The position numbers and the translations under genes are program-made. From Prescottella equi (GTDB lineage: Bacteria; Actinomycetota; Actinomycetes; Mycobacteriales; Mycobacteriaceae), in NCBI RefSeq assembly GCF_002094305.1, contig NZ_LWTX01000007.1, forward strand, positions 62,001 through 126,000: a DNA stretch of 64,000 bases, in the 5' to 3' direction. Shown here piece after piece: positions 47,175-59,341 of the stretch (position 1 is its first letter; every line of letters starts with the position of its first letter). Under the pieces are notes generated by a model. It worked only from the letters and a program-made list of their open reading frames with translations, was not told the origin of the DNA and did not search any database.

Positions 47175-48101
47175 CTACCGCAGCGTCGCGGGGCGCACGA
47201 CCATCACCGAACTGGCTCGCTTACCGCGCTCCTGGATGAGTGCGATCGTGTGGCCACTCGGGTCGATGGCGGCGTAGATCTCCTTGCGGCCGATCGGCTC
47301 GAGCCAGCGTCCCTGACTGATCGACTCGGCCTCCGCGGCGCTGATCTGCCTGTGCGGGAACGCGGTCTGGGCGGCCTGGTCGATGTCGAGGCTGACGGCA
47401 GGGTCCTCGGCCAACTGCTCGAGCGTGCGGGCGTGCTCGAGCGTGAACGGCCCGACGCTCGTGCGGCGCAGCGCGGTCAGGTGCCCGCCGACGCCGAGCG
47501 CAGCGCCCAGGTCCCGCGCGAGCGCGCGGATGTAGGTGCCCGACGAGCAGTCGACGTCGACGTCGAGGTCCACGAAGCCGCCCGAATCCCCGGGGACGTC
47601 GCGGCGGGCCAGCACGTCGAAGCGTGACACCGTCACCGGACGCGCCGCGAGGGTCACCTCCTCGCCCGCCCGGATCAGTGCGTGCGCGCGCTGCCCGTCG
47701 ACCTTGATCGCGCTGACGCTCGCGGGCACCTGCTGGATGTCACCCGTCAACTTCGCGATCTCGGCGGCAATCTGCTCGTCGGTGACGGCCGATGCGTCGG
47801 CGGTCGTGAGCACCTCGCCCTCGGCGTCGTCCGTCGTCGTGGCCTGGCCCAACCGGATCGTGGCGGAATACGACTTGGTGGTCAGCGCCAGCAGGCCGAG
47901 CAGCTTGGTGGCCCGCTCGACACCGAGGATCAGCACACCGGTGGCCATCGGATCGAGGGTGCCGGCATGCCCGACCTTGCGGGTGTTCAGCAGCTTCCGA
48001 CACCGCGAGACCACGTCGTGGCTGGTCATGCCGGCTTCCTTGTCGACGATCAGCAGACCGGCGCCGACGAGACCGGAAAACGGTTTTTGAGACTTGGGCA
48101 C
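47175..48101 (-). CDS. truB: tRNA pseudouridine(55) synthase
   Basis: 308-residue enzyme making Psi55 in the T-loop of tRNA. The catalytic motif GHAGTLDPMATGVLILGVERATK is at about 44-66, with the nucleophilic Asp at about 50. The GTG at 48101 gives MPKSQKPFSGLVGAGLLIVDKEAGMTSHDV. A C-terminal domain follows. It is the last gene of the leftward convoy starting at rimP, 25 bases after pptT. Confidence 0.96.
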   Translation of the reverse strand: MPKSQKPFSGLVGAGLLIVDKEAGMTSHDVVSRCRKLLNTRKVGHAGTLDPMATGVLILGVERATKLLGLLALTTKSYSATIRLGQATTTDDAEGEVLTTADASAVTDEQIAAEIAKLTGDIQQVPASVSAIKVDGQRAHALIRAGEEVTLAARPVTVSRFDVLARRDVPGDSGGFVDLDVDVDCSSGTYIRALARDLGAALGVGGHLTALRRTSVGPFTLEHARTLEQLAEDPAVSLDIDQAAQTAFPHRQISAAEAESISQGRWLEPIGRKEIYAAIDPSGHTIALIQERGKRASSVMVVRPATLR

Positions 48102-48126
48102 GTGATGCGATTCTGCCAGCCGCCGG

Positions 48127-48798
48127 TCAGCTCACCGAAATTGCCGTGACGATCAAGCCGTCCGAGACGATCCAGCGGCCGTCGAAACTCGCGAGCGGCG
48201 CGCCGCCGTCCGTCGTGTCGCCCGGCACCAGCAGACGGGAACGGAACGTCCCGCCGATCCCGTCGGTGCTCTCGGCGCCCGCCGTGAAGGTGATGTGGGC
48301 GTCCTCGAAGCCGAGCCAGCGACCGGTGAGCGGGAACCACGCCTTGTAGGTGGCCTCCTTGGCGCAGAACAGAAGCCTGTCCCAGTGCACCGGCGCCGGT
48401 TCGGCCGACGTCAACCACTCACGCTCCGCGGGCAGGCTCACCGCGTCGAGGACACCGTTCGGCAGTGGGCCGTTCGGTTCCGCGTCGATACCGACGCTGC
48501 GGACCTGCATCGCGTACCCGAGCACTGCGGCGCGGTAGCCGTCGCAGTGGGTCAGGCTTCCCACGACGCCCCGTGGCCACACCGGAGACCCCTTGTCGCC
48601 CCGCAGGATCGGTGCCGGTTCGACGCCCAGGTCGGCCATCGCGAGGCGCGCGCAGTGGCGGGCGCCGATGAACTCGCGCCGACGCTTCTCGACCGCCTTC
48701 GCGATCAGCGATTCCTCCTGCGGGTGCGGTTGCAGGCCGGGCGGGTCCTCGAACAGTTCCGCGGACGCGACGCCGGCGGGCAGAATGCGCTCGATCAA
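48127..48798 (-). CDS. pptT: 4'-phosphopantetheinyl transferase PptT
   Basis: 223-residue Sfp-type transferase that loads phosphopantetheine from CoA onto carrier proteins of mycolate and siderophore synthesis. The Mg/CoA motif VGIDAEPN is at about 102-109 and the catalytic LFCAKEATYKAWFPLTGRWLGFED at about 142-165. The start is a TTG at 48798 with GGGGAG upstream, giving MIERILPAGVASAE. It lies 13 bases after pptH, its opposing hydrolase. Confidence 0.94.
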   Translation of the reverse strand: MIERILPAGVASAELFEDPPGLQPHPQEESLIAKAVEKRRREFIGARHCARLAMADLGVEPAPILRGDKGSPVWPRGVVGSLTHCDGYRAAVLGYAMQVRSVGIDAEPNGPLPNGVLDAVSLPAEREWLTSAEPAPVHWDRLLFCAKEATYKAWFPLTGRWLGFEDAHITFTAGAESTDGIGGTFRSRLLVPGDTTDGGAPLASFDGRWIVSDGLIVTAISVS

Positions 48799-48811
48799 TC
48801 CAACTCCCCTG

Positions 48812-49735
48812 TCAGCGCTGTGCGCGCATGCGTTCGTACTCGGCTTCCTGCTCGGCGGTGATCCGGAAATGGCCGCCGAACTTGTTGAGCGTGCCGGGCG
48901 CGTACTCGGGCACCGGCAGAATCTGCCGGAGCAGTTTGTCCGGCAGCCCGCGCCGCTGCCACTCGCGCGGGTAGCCGAGCGAGACCTCCTCGAAGCGGAC
49001 GCCGTCGTAGTAGGTGGTGCGCGGGATGTGCAGGTGGCCGTAGACGCAACACGCAGCGTTGTAGCGGGTGTGCCAGTCGGCAGTTTCGGTGGTGCCGCAC
49101 CACAGCGCGAACTCCGGGTAGTAGAGCACCTCGGTGGGCTGACGCACGAGCGGGAAATGGTTGATCAGGATCGTCGGGATCGACAGGTCCAGAGCGTCGA
49201 GCCTCGCACGGGTCTCCGCGAGGCGGGCACGGCACCACGCATCGCGCGTCGCGTAGGGCTCGGACGAGAGCAGGAACTCGTCGGTGGCGACGACGTTCTT
49301 ATCACGGGCGATCCGTAGACCGTCGGTCTTGTCGGTGGCGCCGTCGGGAAGAAAGCTGTAGTCGTACAGCAGGAACATCGGGACCACCGTGGCGGGGCCG
49401 CCGTCGCCCTCCCACACCGGATACGGATCCTCGGGGGTGAGGACGCCGATCTCGCGGCACATGTCGACCAGGTAGTCGTAGCGAGCCTTGCCGTGCATCT
49501 GCACGGGATCCTTGGCCGTGGTCCACAGCTCGTGGTTGCCGGGCACCCAGATCACCTTCGCGAAGCGACTCCTCAGCAGGGTCAACGCCCAGCGGATGTC
49601 GTCGGCCTTCTCGGATACGTCACCGGCGACGATCAGCCAGTCGTCGGGCGACTCCGGGTAGATCTCCTCGGTGATCGGGCGATTGCCCCGGTGCCCGACG
49701 TGTGTGTCGCTCACCGCCATCAGTTTCCCTGCCAC
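48812..49735 (-). CDS. pptH: Phosphopantetheinyl hydrolase PptH (metallophosphoesterase)
   Basis: 307-residue calcineurin-like phosphoesterase, positional and family homologue of Rv2795c. Metal-binding motifs: SDTHVGHRGN near the N-terminus, IVAGDVSEKADDI, GNHE in WVPGNHELW, and HFPL with YGHLH downstream. In M. tuberculosis PptH removes phosphopantetheine from carrier proteins, the reverse of PptT. The GTG at 49735 gives MAGKLMAVSDTHV. Same activity here is inferred. Confidence 0.88.
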   Translation of the reverse strand: MAGKLMAVSDTHVGHRGNRPITEEIYPESPDDWLIVAGDVSEKADDIRWALTLLRSRFAKVIWVPGNHELWTTAKDPVQMHGKARYDYLVDMCREIGVLTPEDPYPVWEGDGGPATVVPMFLLYDYSFLPDGATDKTDGLRIARDKNVVATDEFLLSSEPYATRDAWCRARLAETRARLDALDLSIPTILINHFPLVRQPTEVLYYPEFALWCGTTETADWHTRYNAACCVYGHLHIPRTTYYDGVRFEEVSLGYPREWQRRGLPDKLLRQILPVPEYAPGTLNKFGGHFRITAEQEAEYERMRAQR

Positions 49736-49739
49736 ACCA

Positions 49740-51110
49740 CTACCCTTTCGCCTCCTGCAGCTGGCGGTCGGAGCCCCCGACGGCCCAACGTCCCGATGCG
49801 GTCCGCCACAACACCGTCAGCATCCGCAACACCATGAACACGGTAAGCCCCAGCCAGATTCCGGCGAGGCCCCACTCCCACGCGAGCGACGACCAGATGA
49901 GCGGCAGAAAGCCGATCAGCGCGCAGGCCAGCGTGGCGGTCCGCAGGAAGGCGGCGTCGCCGGCCCCGAGGAGTACGCCGTCCAGCGCGAACACGATTCC
50001 GGCCACCGGCATGATGCCGACGAAGAACCACCACGCAACGGAGGTCTGGTCCAGCACCGCCGGGTCGTCGGTGAAGAACGTCGGGATCAGGGTTGCCCCG
50101 GCCGCGAACACCAGCGCCAGGACGGTCGCGAACACCGCCGACCAGCGCGTCACCCGCCAGGCCAGCCGGTTCGCGCCGCGCACGTCGCTGCGCCCGAGCG
50201 CGGCTCCGACGAGGGTCTGGGCGGCGATCGCGAGCGAATCGAGCGTCAACGCCACGAAGTTCCACAGCTGCAGCACCACCTGGTGGGCGGCGACGGATGC
50301 CGCCCCGAAGCGGGATGCGACGGCCGCGGCGGACAGGAAGCACGCCTGGAACGCGAGGCTCCGCAGGATCAGATCACGGCCGAGCACCATCTGCGCCCGC
50401 ATCACCGTCCAGCTGGGACGCAGCGGCACCCGGGCACGCAACAACGCGACACCGAACAGCGCCGCCGACGTCGCCTGGCCCGCGACGTTGGCGACCGCCG
50501 AGCCCTCCAGTTCCCAGCGCGGCGCACCGGCCACACCGTGGACGAGCAGCACACACAGGACCGCGGAGACCGCCTGACCGACGAGCACGAAGCCCAGCGG
50601 CCGCATCGTGTTCTGTACTCCCCGCATCCAGCCGTTGCCGGCCATCGCGACGAGGATCAGCGGCGCCCCGAACACGGCGATCCGCAGCCACCGTTCCGCC
50701 GCGGCCGCGATCTCGCCGTCCCCGGCGATCAGCGACGTGACCGGACCCGCGAGGACCTGCACCGCGACCACCAGGACCGCGCCGATCCCGAGCGCGAGCC
50801 ACGTCGCCTGTACACCCTCCCGGACCGCGTCCCGTTCACGCCCGGCGCCGTGCAGGCGCGACGCCCGGGCGGTCGTGCCGTAGGACAGGAAGGTCAACTG
50901 CGTGCTCACCTGCGCGAGGACGAGGCCGCCGACGGCGAGACCGGCGAGCGCGAGGGCCCCGAGCCGTCCCACGATCGCGATGTCGAGGAGTAGATAGAGC
51001 GGTTCGGCCGCCAGGACACCCAGCGCGGGTACGGCGAGACCGAGGATCCGGCGCGGGCCCGCGTCGGCCGGCCCGCGTTCGTGCGGGGTGCGGTGATCGG
51101 CGCCGGTCAA
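49740..51110 (-). CDS. dinF: MATE family efflux transporter (DinF-like)
   Basis: 456-residue multidrug/oligosaccharide-type antiporter with about 12 membrane helices; the conserved opening ILGLAVPALGVLAAEPLYLLLDIAIVGRLG matches DinF (Rv2836c). The start is uncertain. A TTG at 51110 lies one base after the nrnA stop and gives a normal N-terminus. Upstream in-frame codons (GTG at 51128 and beyond) overlap nrnA. It is 4 bases before pptH, so it is in the convoy. Cargo unknown. Confidence 0.86.
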   Translation of the reverse strand: MTGADHRTPHERGPADAGPRRILGLAVPALGVLAAEPLYLLLDIAIVGRLGALALAGLAVGGLVLAQVSTQLTFLSYGTTARASRLHGAGRERDAVREGVQATWLALGIGAVLVVAVQVLAGPVTSLIAGDGEIAAAAERWLRIAVFGAPLILVAMAGNGWMRGVQNTMRPLGFVLVGQAVSAVLCVLLVHGVAGAPRWELEGSAVANVAGQATSAALFGVALLRARVPLRPSWTVMRAQMVLGRDLILRSLAFQACFLSAAAVASRFGAASVAAHQVVLQLWNFVALTLDSLAIAAQTLVGAALGRSDVRGANRLAWRVTRWSAVFATVLALVFAAGATLIPTFFTDDPAVLDQTSVAWWFFVGIMPVAGIVFALDGVLLGAGDAAFLRTATLACALIGFLPLIWSSLAWEWGLAGIWLGLTVFMVLRMLTVLWRTASGRWAVGGSDRQLQEAKG

Positions 51111-51111
51111 G

Positions 51112-52113
51112 TCAGCCGAGGGTCTCACGCAGCGCGGTGATCGCGGACTCGACGGCGCCGGTCGCGGTGTAGCCGGCGGCGAAGCGGTGTCCGCCACCGC
51201 CGAGATGCTCGGCTACCGCCGACACGTCCACGGTGTCCTTCGACCGCAGCGACACCGACCACGATCCGGGGGTGGACTCCTTGAAGACGGCGGCGACCTC
51301 CGCCTCCGCGGTGGTGCGCACGATGTCGATCACGCTCTCGACCTCTTCCGAGCCGAGCCCGTCCGAGTCGGTGCAGCGGATGACGGCATGAACCAGGCCG
51401 CGACCGTCGGCGGCGTCGGGCACCAGCACGGCGGACGACAGCACGGCGCCCAGCATCGGCAACCAACCGAACGGGTGGGTGTCGAGCAGGCGACGCGCGA
51501 TGCCGGGCCCGTCGATCCCGGTCGCGAGCAGGCGCTCGGCGAGTTCGTGGGTGCCCGGCTGGACCCACCGGAAGGAGCCGGTGTCGGTGACCAGACCCGC
51601 GTACAGGCAGTGGGCGAGGTCGGCGTCGATCTCGACGCCCCACAGGTCGAACAGGCGGGCCAGCACCGCCGTCGTCGCCTCCGCGGAGTCGTCGATCAGG
51701 TCGAACGTCCCGTAGCGGGTGTTCGACCGATGATGGTCGATCACGAGTGAGCGCCGGGCGCCGCCGAGTCTGGACGCGAGGGCGCCGAGACGCCCGGCGC
51801 TACCGCAGTCCACCGTCACGAGCAGATCCACGGACTCGTCGACGGCGTCCGCCGGGACCAAGAGGTCCGTGCCCGGCAGTCCTGCCATCGACACCGGCAG
51901 TCGATCCGGGGACGCGAACGACACCTGCACCGGAATCCCCTTGCGCATGAGCACGATTCCGAGCGCGAGCCCGCTGCCGATGGTGTCGGCGTCAGGCTGG
52001 ACGTGACACAGGACGGTCACGGACGACGCGCCCTCCAGCACCTCGATCGTCTCCTGCAGCGGCAGGGGCTGTGACGCGAGGGCCGGGGGCGCGGTTTCCG
52101 GGCAGTGAGTCAT
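51112..52113 (-). CDS. nrnA: DHH/DHHA1 phosphoesterase NrnA (nanoRNase / cyclic-dinucleotide phosphodiesterase)
   Basis: 333-residue bifunctional phosphatase of the DHH family; Rv2837c, the homologue, degrades nanoRNA, pAp and cyclic di-AMP. Motifs: LCHVQPDADTIGSGLALG at about 35-52, TVDCGSAGRLG, and VIDHHRSNTRYG at about 125-136. The DHHA1 domain is C-terminal with HLGGGGHRFAAGY. Start ATG at 52113. It is 12 bases downstream of rbfA. Confidence 0.93.
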   Translation of the reverse strand: MTHCPETAPPALASQPLPLQETIEVLEGASSVTVLCHVQPDADTIGSGLALGIVLMRKGIPVQVSFASPDRLPVSMAGLPGTDLLVPADAVDESVDLLVTVDCGSAGRLGALASRLGGARRSLVIDHHRSNTRYGTFDLIDDSAEATTAVLARLFDLWGVEIDADLAHCLYAGLVTDTGSFRWVQPGTHELAERLLATGIDGPGIARRLLDTHPFGWLPMLGAVLSSAVLVPDAADGRGLVHAVIRCTDSDGLGSEEVESVIDIVRTTAEAEVAAVFKESTPGSWSVSLRSKDTVDVSAVAEHLGGGGHRFAAGYTATGAVESAITALRETLG

Positions 52114-52125
52114 GACGGTCTCGGG

Positions 52126-52590
52126 TCAGGCGTCCTCGTCGGCCGCGTCGTCGCCGGCCGCACGGGGCTCTTTGTACGGGTCGGCGTCGCCGGCCGGCGA
52201 CGCGTTCTCCCGCGCTCGGGCCACCGCGTCGTCCGCGGCACGCGCCCGGGCGAGGAGTTCCTCCATGTGCCGGGCCGTGTCCGGCACCGTGTCGGCGACA
52301 AAGGTCAGCGTCGGTGTGAACCGGACGCCGGTGCCCGCGCCGACCTTGGACCGCAGCACACCCTTGGCCTTCTCCAGACCCGCAGCAGCGCCGGCCAGGT
52401 CCGGTTCGGTGTCGATGTTCTCGCCCATCACGGTGTAGTACACCGTGGCGTCGTGCAGGTCGGCCGTCACCTTCGCGTCGGTGATGGTCACGAAGGCAAG
52501 ACGCGGGTCCTTGATCTCGTGGTCGATCGCCGTCGCGACGATCGTGCTGATGCGCTTCGCGAGCCTGCGTGCGCGTGCAGGATCTGCCAT
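52126..52590 (-). CDS. rbfA: Ribosome-binding factor A
   Basis: 154-residue 30S maturation factor with a KH-like fold. It begins [42 protein letters not shown], the RbfA signature, and has [28 protein letters not shown]. The C-terminal 30 residues are acidic and disordered. It is 54 bases after DUF503 and followed by nrnA, as in M. tuberculosis. Confidence 0.95.
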   Translation of the reverse strand: MADPARARRLAKRISTIVATAIDHEIKDPRLAFVTITDAKVTADLHDATVYYTVMGENIDTEPDLAGAAAGLEKAKGVLRSKVGAGTGVRFTPTLTFVADTVPDTARHMEELLARARAADDAVARARENASPAGDADPYKEPRAAGDDAADEDA

Positions 52591-52644
52591 GGCAATCAGT
52601 CTCCTCTCCAGGATTTCTCCAGCGTCGCCCCGCGCCGGTCCGTT

Positions 52645-52935
52645 TCAGTCTTCGGGGCCGAAAATTCTTCGTCGAACCGCAAGTAGTTGCAGCTCGGGTC
52701 GTCCGGCGACGTGCCGCTCGCATTGATCGAGCACCTCGTGGACGTGTCCCACCCCTGAACTTGCCACGGCGACACCGATCAGCGCCCGCCGGTAGCGGTC
52801 GTGTTCGCCTGTCTCCGCGGCAGACACCCCATAGCGTCGCAGTTCGGTCAGGACCGGTCGCACCAGCGACCGCTTCTCCTTCAATGACCGCACATCGCCG
52901 AACAGGATGTCCATCTCGAGCGCGCCGAGAAACAC
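52645..52935 (-). CDS. DUF503 family protein (YlxP-like)
   Basis: 96-residue protein, the normal size for the YlxP/DUF503 family found next to infB in many Gram-positives. The GTG at 52935 follows GGAGGACTG and gives MFLGALEMDILFGDVRSLKEKRSLVRPVL. The longer frame reading from 53010 is leader. Function is unresolved; a role near rRNA or ribosome assembly is inferred from position between infB and rbfA. Confidence 0.88.
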   Translation of the reverse strand: MFLGALEMDILFGDVRSLKEKRSLVRPVLTELRRYGVSAAETGEHDRYRRALIGVAVASSGVGHVHEVLDQCERHVAGRPELQLLAVRRRIFGPED

Positions 52936-52982
52936 CAGTCCTCCCTCCGGTGTGGGACATGTCGATCCCCGGCAGAGCCGGA

Positions 52983-53023
52983 GTGTCCCTCCCCGGTGGC
53001 ACGAGGCCACCGGGGAGGGACAC
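52983..53023 (-). terminator. infB-DUF503 intergenic hairpin
   Basis: Perfect 18-bp stem (52983-53000 with 53006-53023) and a 5-base loop, 12 bases after the infB stop. No T-run. A likely partial terminator inside the long convoy. Confidence 0.75.
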
Positions 53024-53034
53024 GTTCGGAGCGA

Positions 53035-55893
<2,859 letters not shown>

Positions 55894-56121
55894 TGCTCTC
55901 CTCTACTGAGAGGTCGAGCGAGCGACTGTTGCCCGCACGACCTCGGTTATCTCCGATGGACGTTCATCGCTGGTGCTTCACGGTGTGCTCATGAGTGCTT
56001 GTGCCTGTTCTCTGAGGTACTGCTCGACATTCTCGAGTGATGTTGCAACTCGAGAGGTCTCGAGTGGTACTGCGTCCCGCGTTATCCCTGCCCGGGGTCG
56101 GACAGGTTTCGAGTGAGCCGC

Positions 56122-56436
56122 CTACGACAACTCGGTGGTCTCGACCAACCGGTCGAGTTCCGAGGAGTCCAGACTTCCGGACACCCGCAGCGCTCTGCCG
56201 AATGCTCGGCGCCGTCCTGCTTCGCTCAGGCATTTCGGATCGCGATGCAACCATGCGCCGCGCCCCGGAAGCCGTCGCCGAGGATCGGGCGTGAGAGCGA
56301 ATCCGCCGGATTCGAGTTCACGCGCCACAACCCTGAGCAGGTCGGTGGCCAGCCCTTTCCGCCTACAGCCGACGCATGTGCGCTCCGGAACATTGCCCCG
56401 GACACGCGTCGACACAGACAGTTCACGCTGAACCAT
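56122..56436 (-). CDS. ylxR: YlxR family RNA-binding protein (DUF448)
   Basis: 104-residue protein with the YlxR motif PERTCVGCRRKGLATDLLRVV at about 17-37 and GRGAWLHRDPKCLSEAGRRRAFGRALR at about 58-84. ATG at 56436 gives MVQRELSVSTRVRG. It lies between nusA and infB, the conserved location. Likely binds RNA or RNase P-related targets as reported for other YlxR proteins; not evident from sequence alone. Confidence 0.92.
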   Translation of the reverse strand: MVQRELSVSTRVRGNVPERTCVGCRRKGLATDLLRVVARELESGGFALTPDPRRRLPGRGAWLHRDPKCLSEAGRRRAFGRALRVSGSLDSSELDRLVETTELS

Positions 56437-56480
56437 CGACCACTCTACCGCTGTATCGCCGTGAATTGCGCATCCCGTTT

Positions 56481-57512
56481 CTAAGCACCTGTCGTTTCGC
56501 TACCGACCTGTGACTCGGGACCCGGTGCCGCGTCGCTACGGATGTCGATCCGCCAGCCGGTCAACCGCGCAGCCAGGCGTGCGTTTTGCCCTTCCTTTCC
56601 GATCGCCAGCGACAGCTGGAAATCGGGGACGACCACCCGCGCCGCACGAGCCTCGGGGTCGACGACAGTGACGGACACCACTTTCGACGGCGAGAGCGCG
56701 TTACCGACGAACTTCGCCGGATCCTCGTCGTAGTCGATGATGTCGATCTTCTCACCGGCGAGTTCGCTCATGACGTTCCGAACGCGCTGGCCCATCGGTC
56801 CGATGCATGCGCCCTTCGCGTTCAGACCGGGCACGCGCGAGTGGACCGCGATCTTCGATCGGTGGCCGGACTCGCGAGCGACCGCGACGATCTCGACGGA
56901 CCCGTCGGCGATCTCGGGGACCTCAAGCGCGAACAGTTTCCGCACCAGGTTCGGGTGCGTGCGCGACAGCGTGATCTGCGGTCCGCGCTGTCCACGGGAG
57001 ACACCGACCACATAGCACTTGATCCGGTCACCGTGCTCGTAGGTCTCCCCCGGGACCTGCTCGGCCGGCGGGATCAGGCCCTCGGCACCGTTGGCCTCGC
57101 TGCCGATCCGGACCACGACCATGCCGCGCGCGTTGGCGCGGGTGTCGCGCTGGATCACGCCACCGACGATCTCGCCCTCGTGCGTGGCGAACTCACCGAA
57201 GCTGCGCTCGTGCTCGGCATCGCGCAGTCGCTGCAGGATCACCTGACGGGCCGTGGTGGCGGCGATGCGCCCGAACCCCTCCGGAGTGTCGTCCCATTCC
57301 TCGCCCACCTGATTGCCGTCGGAATCGACGTCGCGAGCCATGACCCGGACGACACCGGACTTGGTGTCCACGTCGATGCGAGCGTGCGGCTGATGGCCCT
57401 CGGTGTGGCGGTACGCCGTCAGCAGAGCCGTCTCGATCGCGGCGATGATGGTGCCCGCAGAGATTCCCTTGTCCGCTTCGATAGCGCGCAGCGCTGCGAT
57501 GTCGATATTCAC
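56481..57512 (-). CDS. nusA: Transcription termination/antitermination factor NusA
   Basis: 343-residue RNA-binding elongation factor. The N-terminal RNAP-binding domain ([34 protein letters not shown]) is followed by S1 (about 100-170) and two KH domains, with [26 protein letters not shown] and [25 protein letters not shown]. The short length without acidic repeats is normal for actinobacteria. GTG at 57512 overlaps the rimP stop. Confidence 0.96.
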   Translation of the reverse strand: MNIDIAALRAIEADKGISAGTIIAAIETALLTAYRHTEGHQPHARIDVDTKSGVVRVMARDVDSDGNQVGEEWDDTPEGFGRIAATTARQVILQRLRDAEHERSFGEFATHEGEIVGGVIQRDTRANARGMVVVRIGSEANGAEGLIPPAEQVPGETYEHGDRIKCYVVGVSRGQRGPQITLSRTHPNLVRKLFALEVPEIADGSVEIVAVARESGHRSKIAVHSRVPGLNAKGACIGPMGQRVRNVMSELAGEKIDIIDYDEDPAKFVGNALSPSKVVSVTVVDPEARAARVVVPDFQLSLAIGKEGQNARLAARLTGWRIDIRSDAAPGPESQVGSETTGA

Positions 57513-58078
57513 TTGTCCGACCCTTCTTCGTTCTCTTCGTTCGACGCTTCCACGTCCGCAGGCGCGACCCGACCCTCGGGGATTCCTCCCGCGAGCTCGA
57601 GTTCCTTCGCGTCCGGGCGCGAGAACTCCACCTGCACAACAGCTTTCTTGACATCCGCGAGTTCCACCCGGCGCACGACCGGACCGCCCTTCGCTTTCAC
57701 GACGAGGTCGACGCCGCCGTCGGTGAGCCGGCCGACCCGGCCGGTCACCGATTCCTCCGCGAGCTCGACGAGAACCTTGCGGCCCTGCGCACGGCGCCAG
57801 TGCCGCCCCTCGGTGAGCGGTCGGTCGATCCCGGGCGAGGTCACCTCGAGCGTGTACGGCGACTCCCCGAAGTCGGACGCCGCGTCGAAGACATCCGAGA
57901 TGACGTGGCTGAGGCGGGCAACCTCGTCGAGCTCGAGCCCCGAATCGCTGTCGACCATGACGCGCACCGAACTGTGTCGACCCGCGAGCGTGATCGTGAC
58001 ATCCTCGAGGTCGTAGCCCTCACGCCCGATGGGATCGGCGAGAAGCTCGACCACTCTCTCCCTCGACGGCACCGGCAT
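57509..58078 (-). CDS. rimP: Ribosome maturation factor RimP
   Basis: 189-residue 30S assembly factor. It has [48 protein letters not shown] and [25 protein letters not shown], the RimP signature. The C-terminal tail is acidic. The GTG of nusA overlaps its TGA in GTGA. It is first gene of the leftward convoy rimP-nusA-ylxR-infB. Confidence 0.95.
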   Translation of the reverse strand: MPVPSRERVVELLADPIGREGYDLEDVTITLAGRHSSVRVMVDSDSGLELDEVARLSHVISDVFDAASDFGESPYTLEVTSPGIDRPLTEGRHWRRAQGRKVLVELAEESVTGRVGRLTDGGVDLVVKAKGGPVVRRVELADVKKAVVQVEFSRPDAKELELAGGIPEGRVAPADVEASNEENEEGSDK

Positions 58079-58304
58079 CTGGGACGCTCCTCGCTTCAGT
58101 TGTGGTCATCGCTGACGTGCGGCGATCATGTTCGAGCACCGCCCTCGGCGAAGCACGACAAGACACACCACCGGGTGGACTGTGGAGCCTCAAGGGTATC
58201 GCGCCGCGGAAGTCGTCGTGACCGCCCGGGTGGACGCGGCCCGACGTCGTCCGCGCGCTGAGCTCGATGCCGCCGATCGAGCACCGGACTGGCACGATGA
58301 TCAC

Positions 58305-58799
58305 GTGCGAACGACCTTCCTCACCACCCCGCTGTCGCGGCGCGCGGCCTTGCGCGCCGCAGGCGGCGCCGCGCTGGGAACCACCGCGCTCACCCTGATC
58401 ACCGGTTGCTCGGATCCCGGCGACGCCGACACCCCGGCAGAGGTGGATGCGCTCACGGAGCAGGCGCGGCTCGCGCGCCGCGACGCCGCGAACGCGACGG
58501 CCACGATCGCCGGCCGCCCCGACCTCGCGGCCGCTCTCGGCGTCATCGCGGCGGAACGGACAGCCCACGCGGACGCACTGGACGAGGAGATCGCGCGGGC
58601 GGCGAGCACGCCACCGTCGTCGACGACCACCACGCCGCCCGCCGCCGCGCCGGTCCCCATCGATCAGCTCAGGGCCGACCTGGCCTCGGCTCAGCGAGAC
58701 GCCGGCAAACTCGCCCGGACCCAGTCCGGGTATCGCGCCGGTCTCCTCGGTTCGATCAGCGCCGCGTGCGCCGCACAGCAGGTGGTGTTGTTGCCGTGA
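58305..58799 (+). CDS. Tat-type lipoprotein next to a ferritin-like protein
   Basis: 164-residue protein. The GTG at 58305 gives a twin-arginine signal (LSRRAALRAAGGAALGTTALTLITGC) with lipidation at the cysteine of ITGC, about residue 36. The mature part is Ala-rich helices, then a Thr/Pro linker (about 108-118) and another helix. The helices contain AAERTAHADALDEEIARA, reminiscent of ferritin-like folds. The stop overlaps the next start in GTGA. The same position carries Rv2843 in M. tuberculosis. Function unknown. Confidence 0.8.
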   Translation: MRTTFLTTPLSRRAALRAAGGAALGTTALTLITGCSDPGDADTPAEVDALTEQARLARRDAANATATIAGRPDLAAALGVIAAERTAHADALDEEIARAASTPPSSTTTTPPAAAPVPIDQLRADLASAQRDAGKLARTQSGYRAGLLGSISAACAAQQVVLLP

Positions 58800-59242
58800 G
58801 TTCCACCAGTCCAGGGCCCGAACAGCAGGCCCTGCTCGACGCGCTGCAGGCCGAGTACGCGGCCGTGTTCGCGTACGGCATCGTCGCCGCCTTCTCCAAC
58901 ACCAATCGCACGGACCTCGTCGCCGCGAACACCGCGGCCCACCGCGCCCGCCGCGACGCCACGCTCGACGCGCTGGCCGCCGCCGACGTCGACGCGCCGG
59001 AGCCGGAGGCCGGCTACACGATTCCGTTCGCCGTGACGGACCCCGTCTCCGCCGCACAACTGGCGGCACAGGTCGAAACCGACACCGCCGCCGCCTGGCT
59101 GTCGGTCGTCGAACGCAGCCGATCCGAGCACACCCGCGAGGTGGGCGTCACCGCACTCACCGAGGCGGCAGTGCGCGCGGCGAACTGGCGCGCGATCCTC
59201 GGAGAAGCGCCCGCGACGACGGCATTCCCGGGCCGAGCCTGA
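58796..59242 (+). CDS. DUF4439 ferritin-like protein
   Basis: 148-residue all-helical protein of the DUF4439 family (Rv2844 type). It reads QALLDALQAEYAAVFAYGIVAAFSN, then [29 protein letters not shown], with Glu and His spaced as in a ferritin-like four-helix bundle, though the full di-iron ligand set is not obvious. It is translationally coupled to the lipoprotein. A partnership between the two is inferred. Confidence 0.85.
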   Translation: MSSTSPGPEQQALLDALQAEYAAVFAYGIVAAFSNTNRTDLVAANTAAHRARRDATLDALAAADVDAPEPEAGYTIPFAVTDPVSAAQLAAQVETDTAAAWLSVVERSRSEHTREVGVTALTEAAVRAANWRAILGEAPATTAFPGRA

Positions 59243-59341
59243 GTCCACCACCGGCGTTCTCCACTGAGCGGGAAAGCCTCGCGCGAATCGTCTTGCAGCC
59301 CCTAGGTTCTGTGACACAGATCGCAACCGAGAGGAAACCCC

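Noticed and set aside
55894-56121. Structured leader or gene between ylxR and infB
   Set aside because: A CTCGAGT...ACTCGAG dyad at about 56034-56056 is present, but no ORF with ribosome site or known RNA element could be supported.
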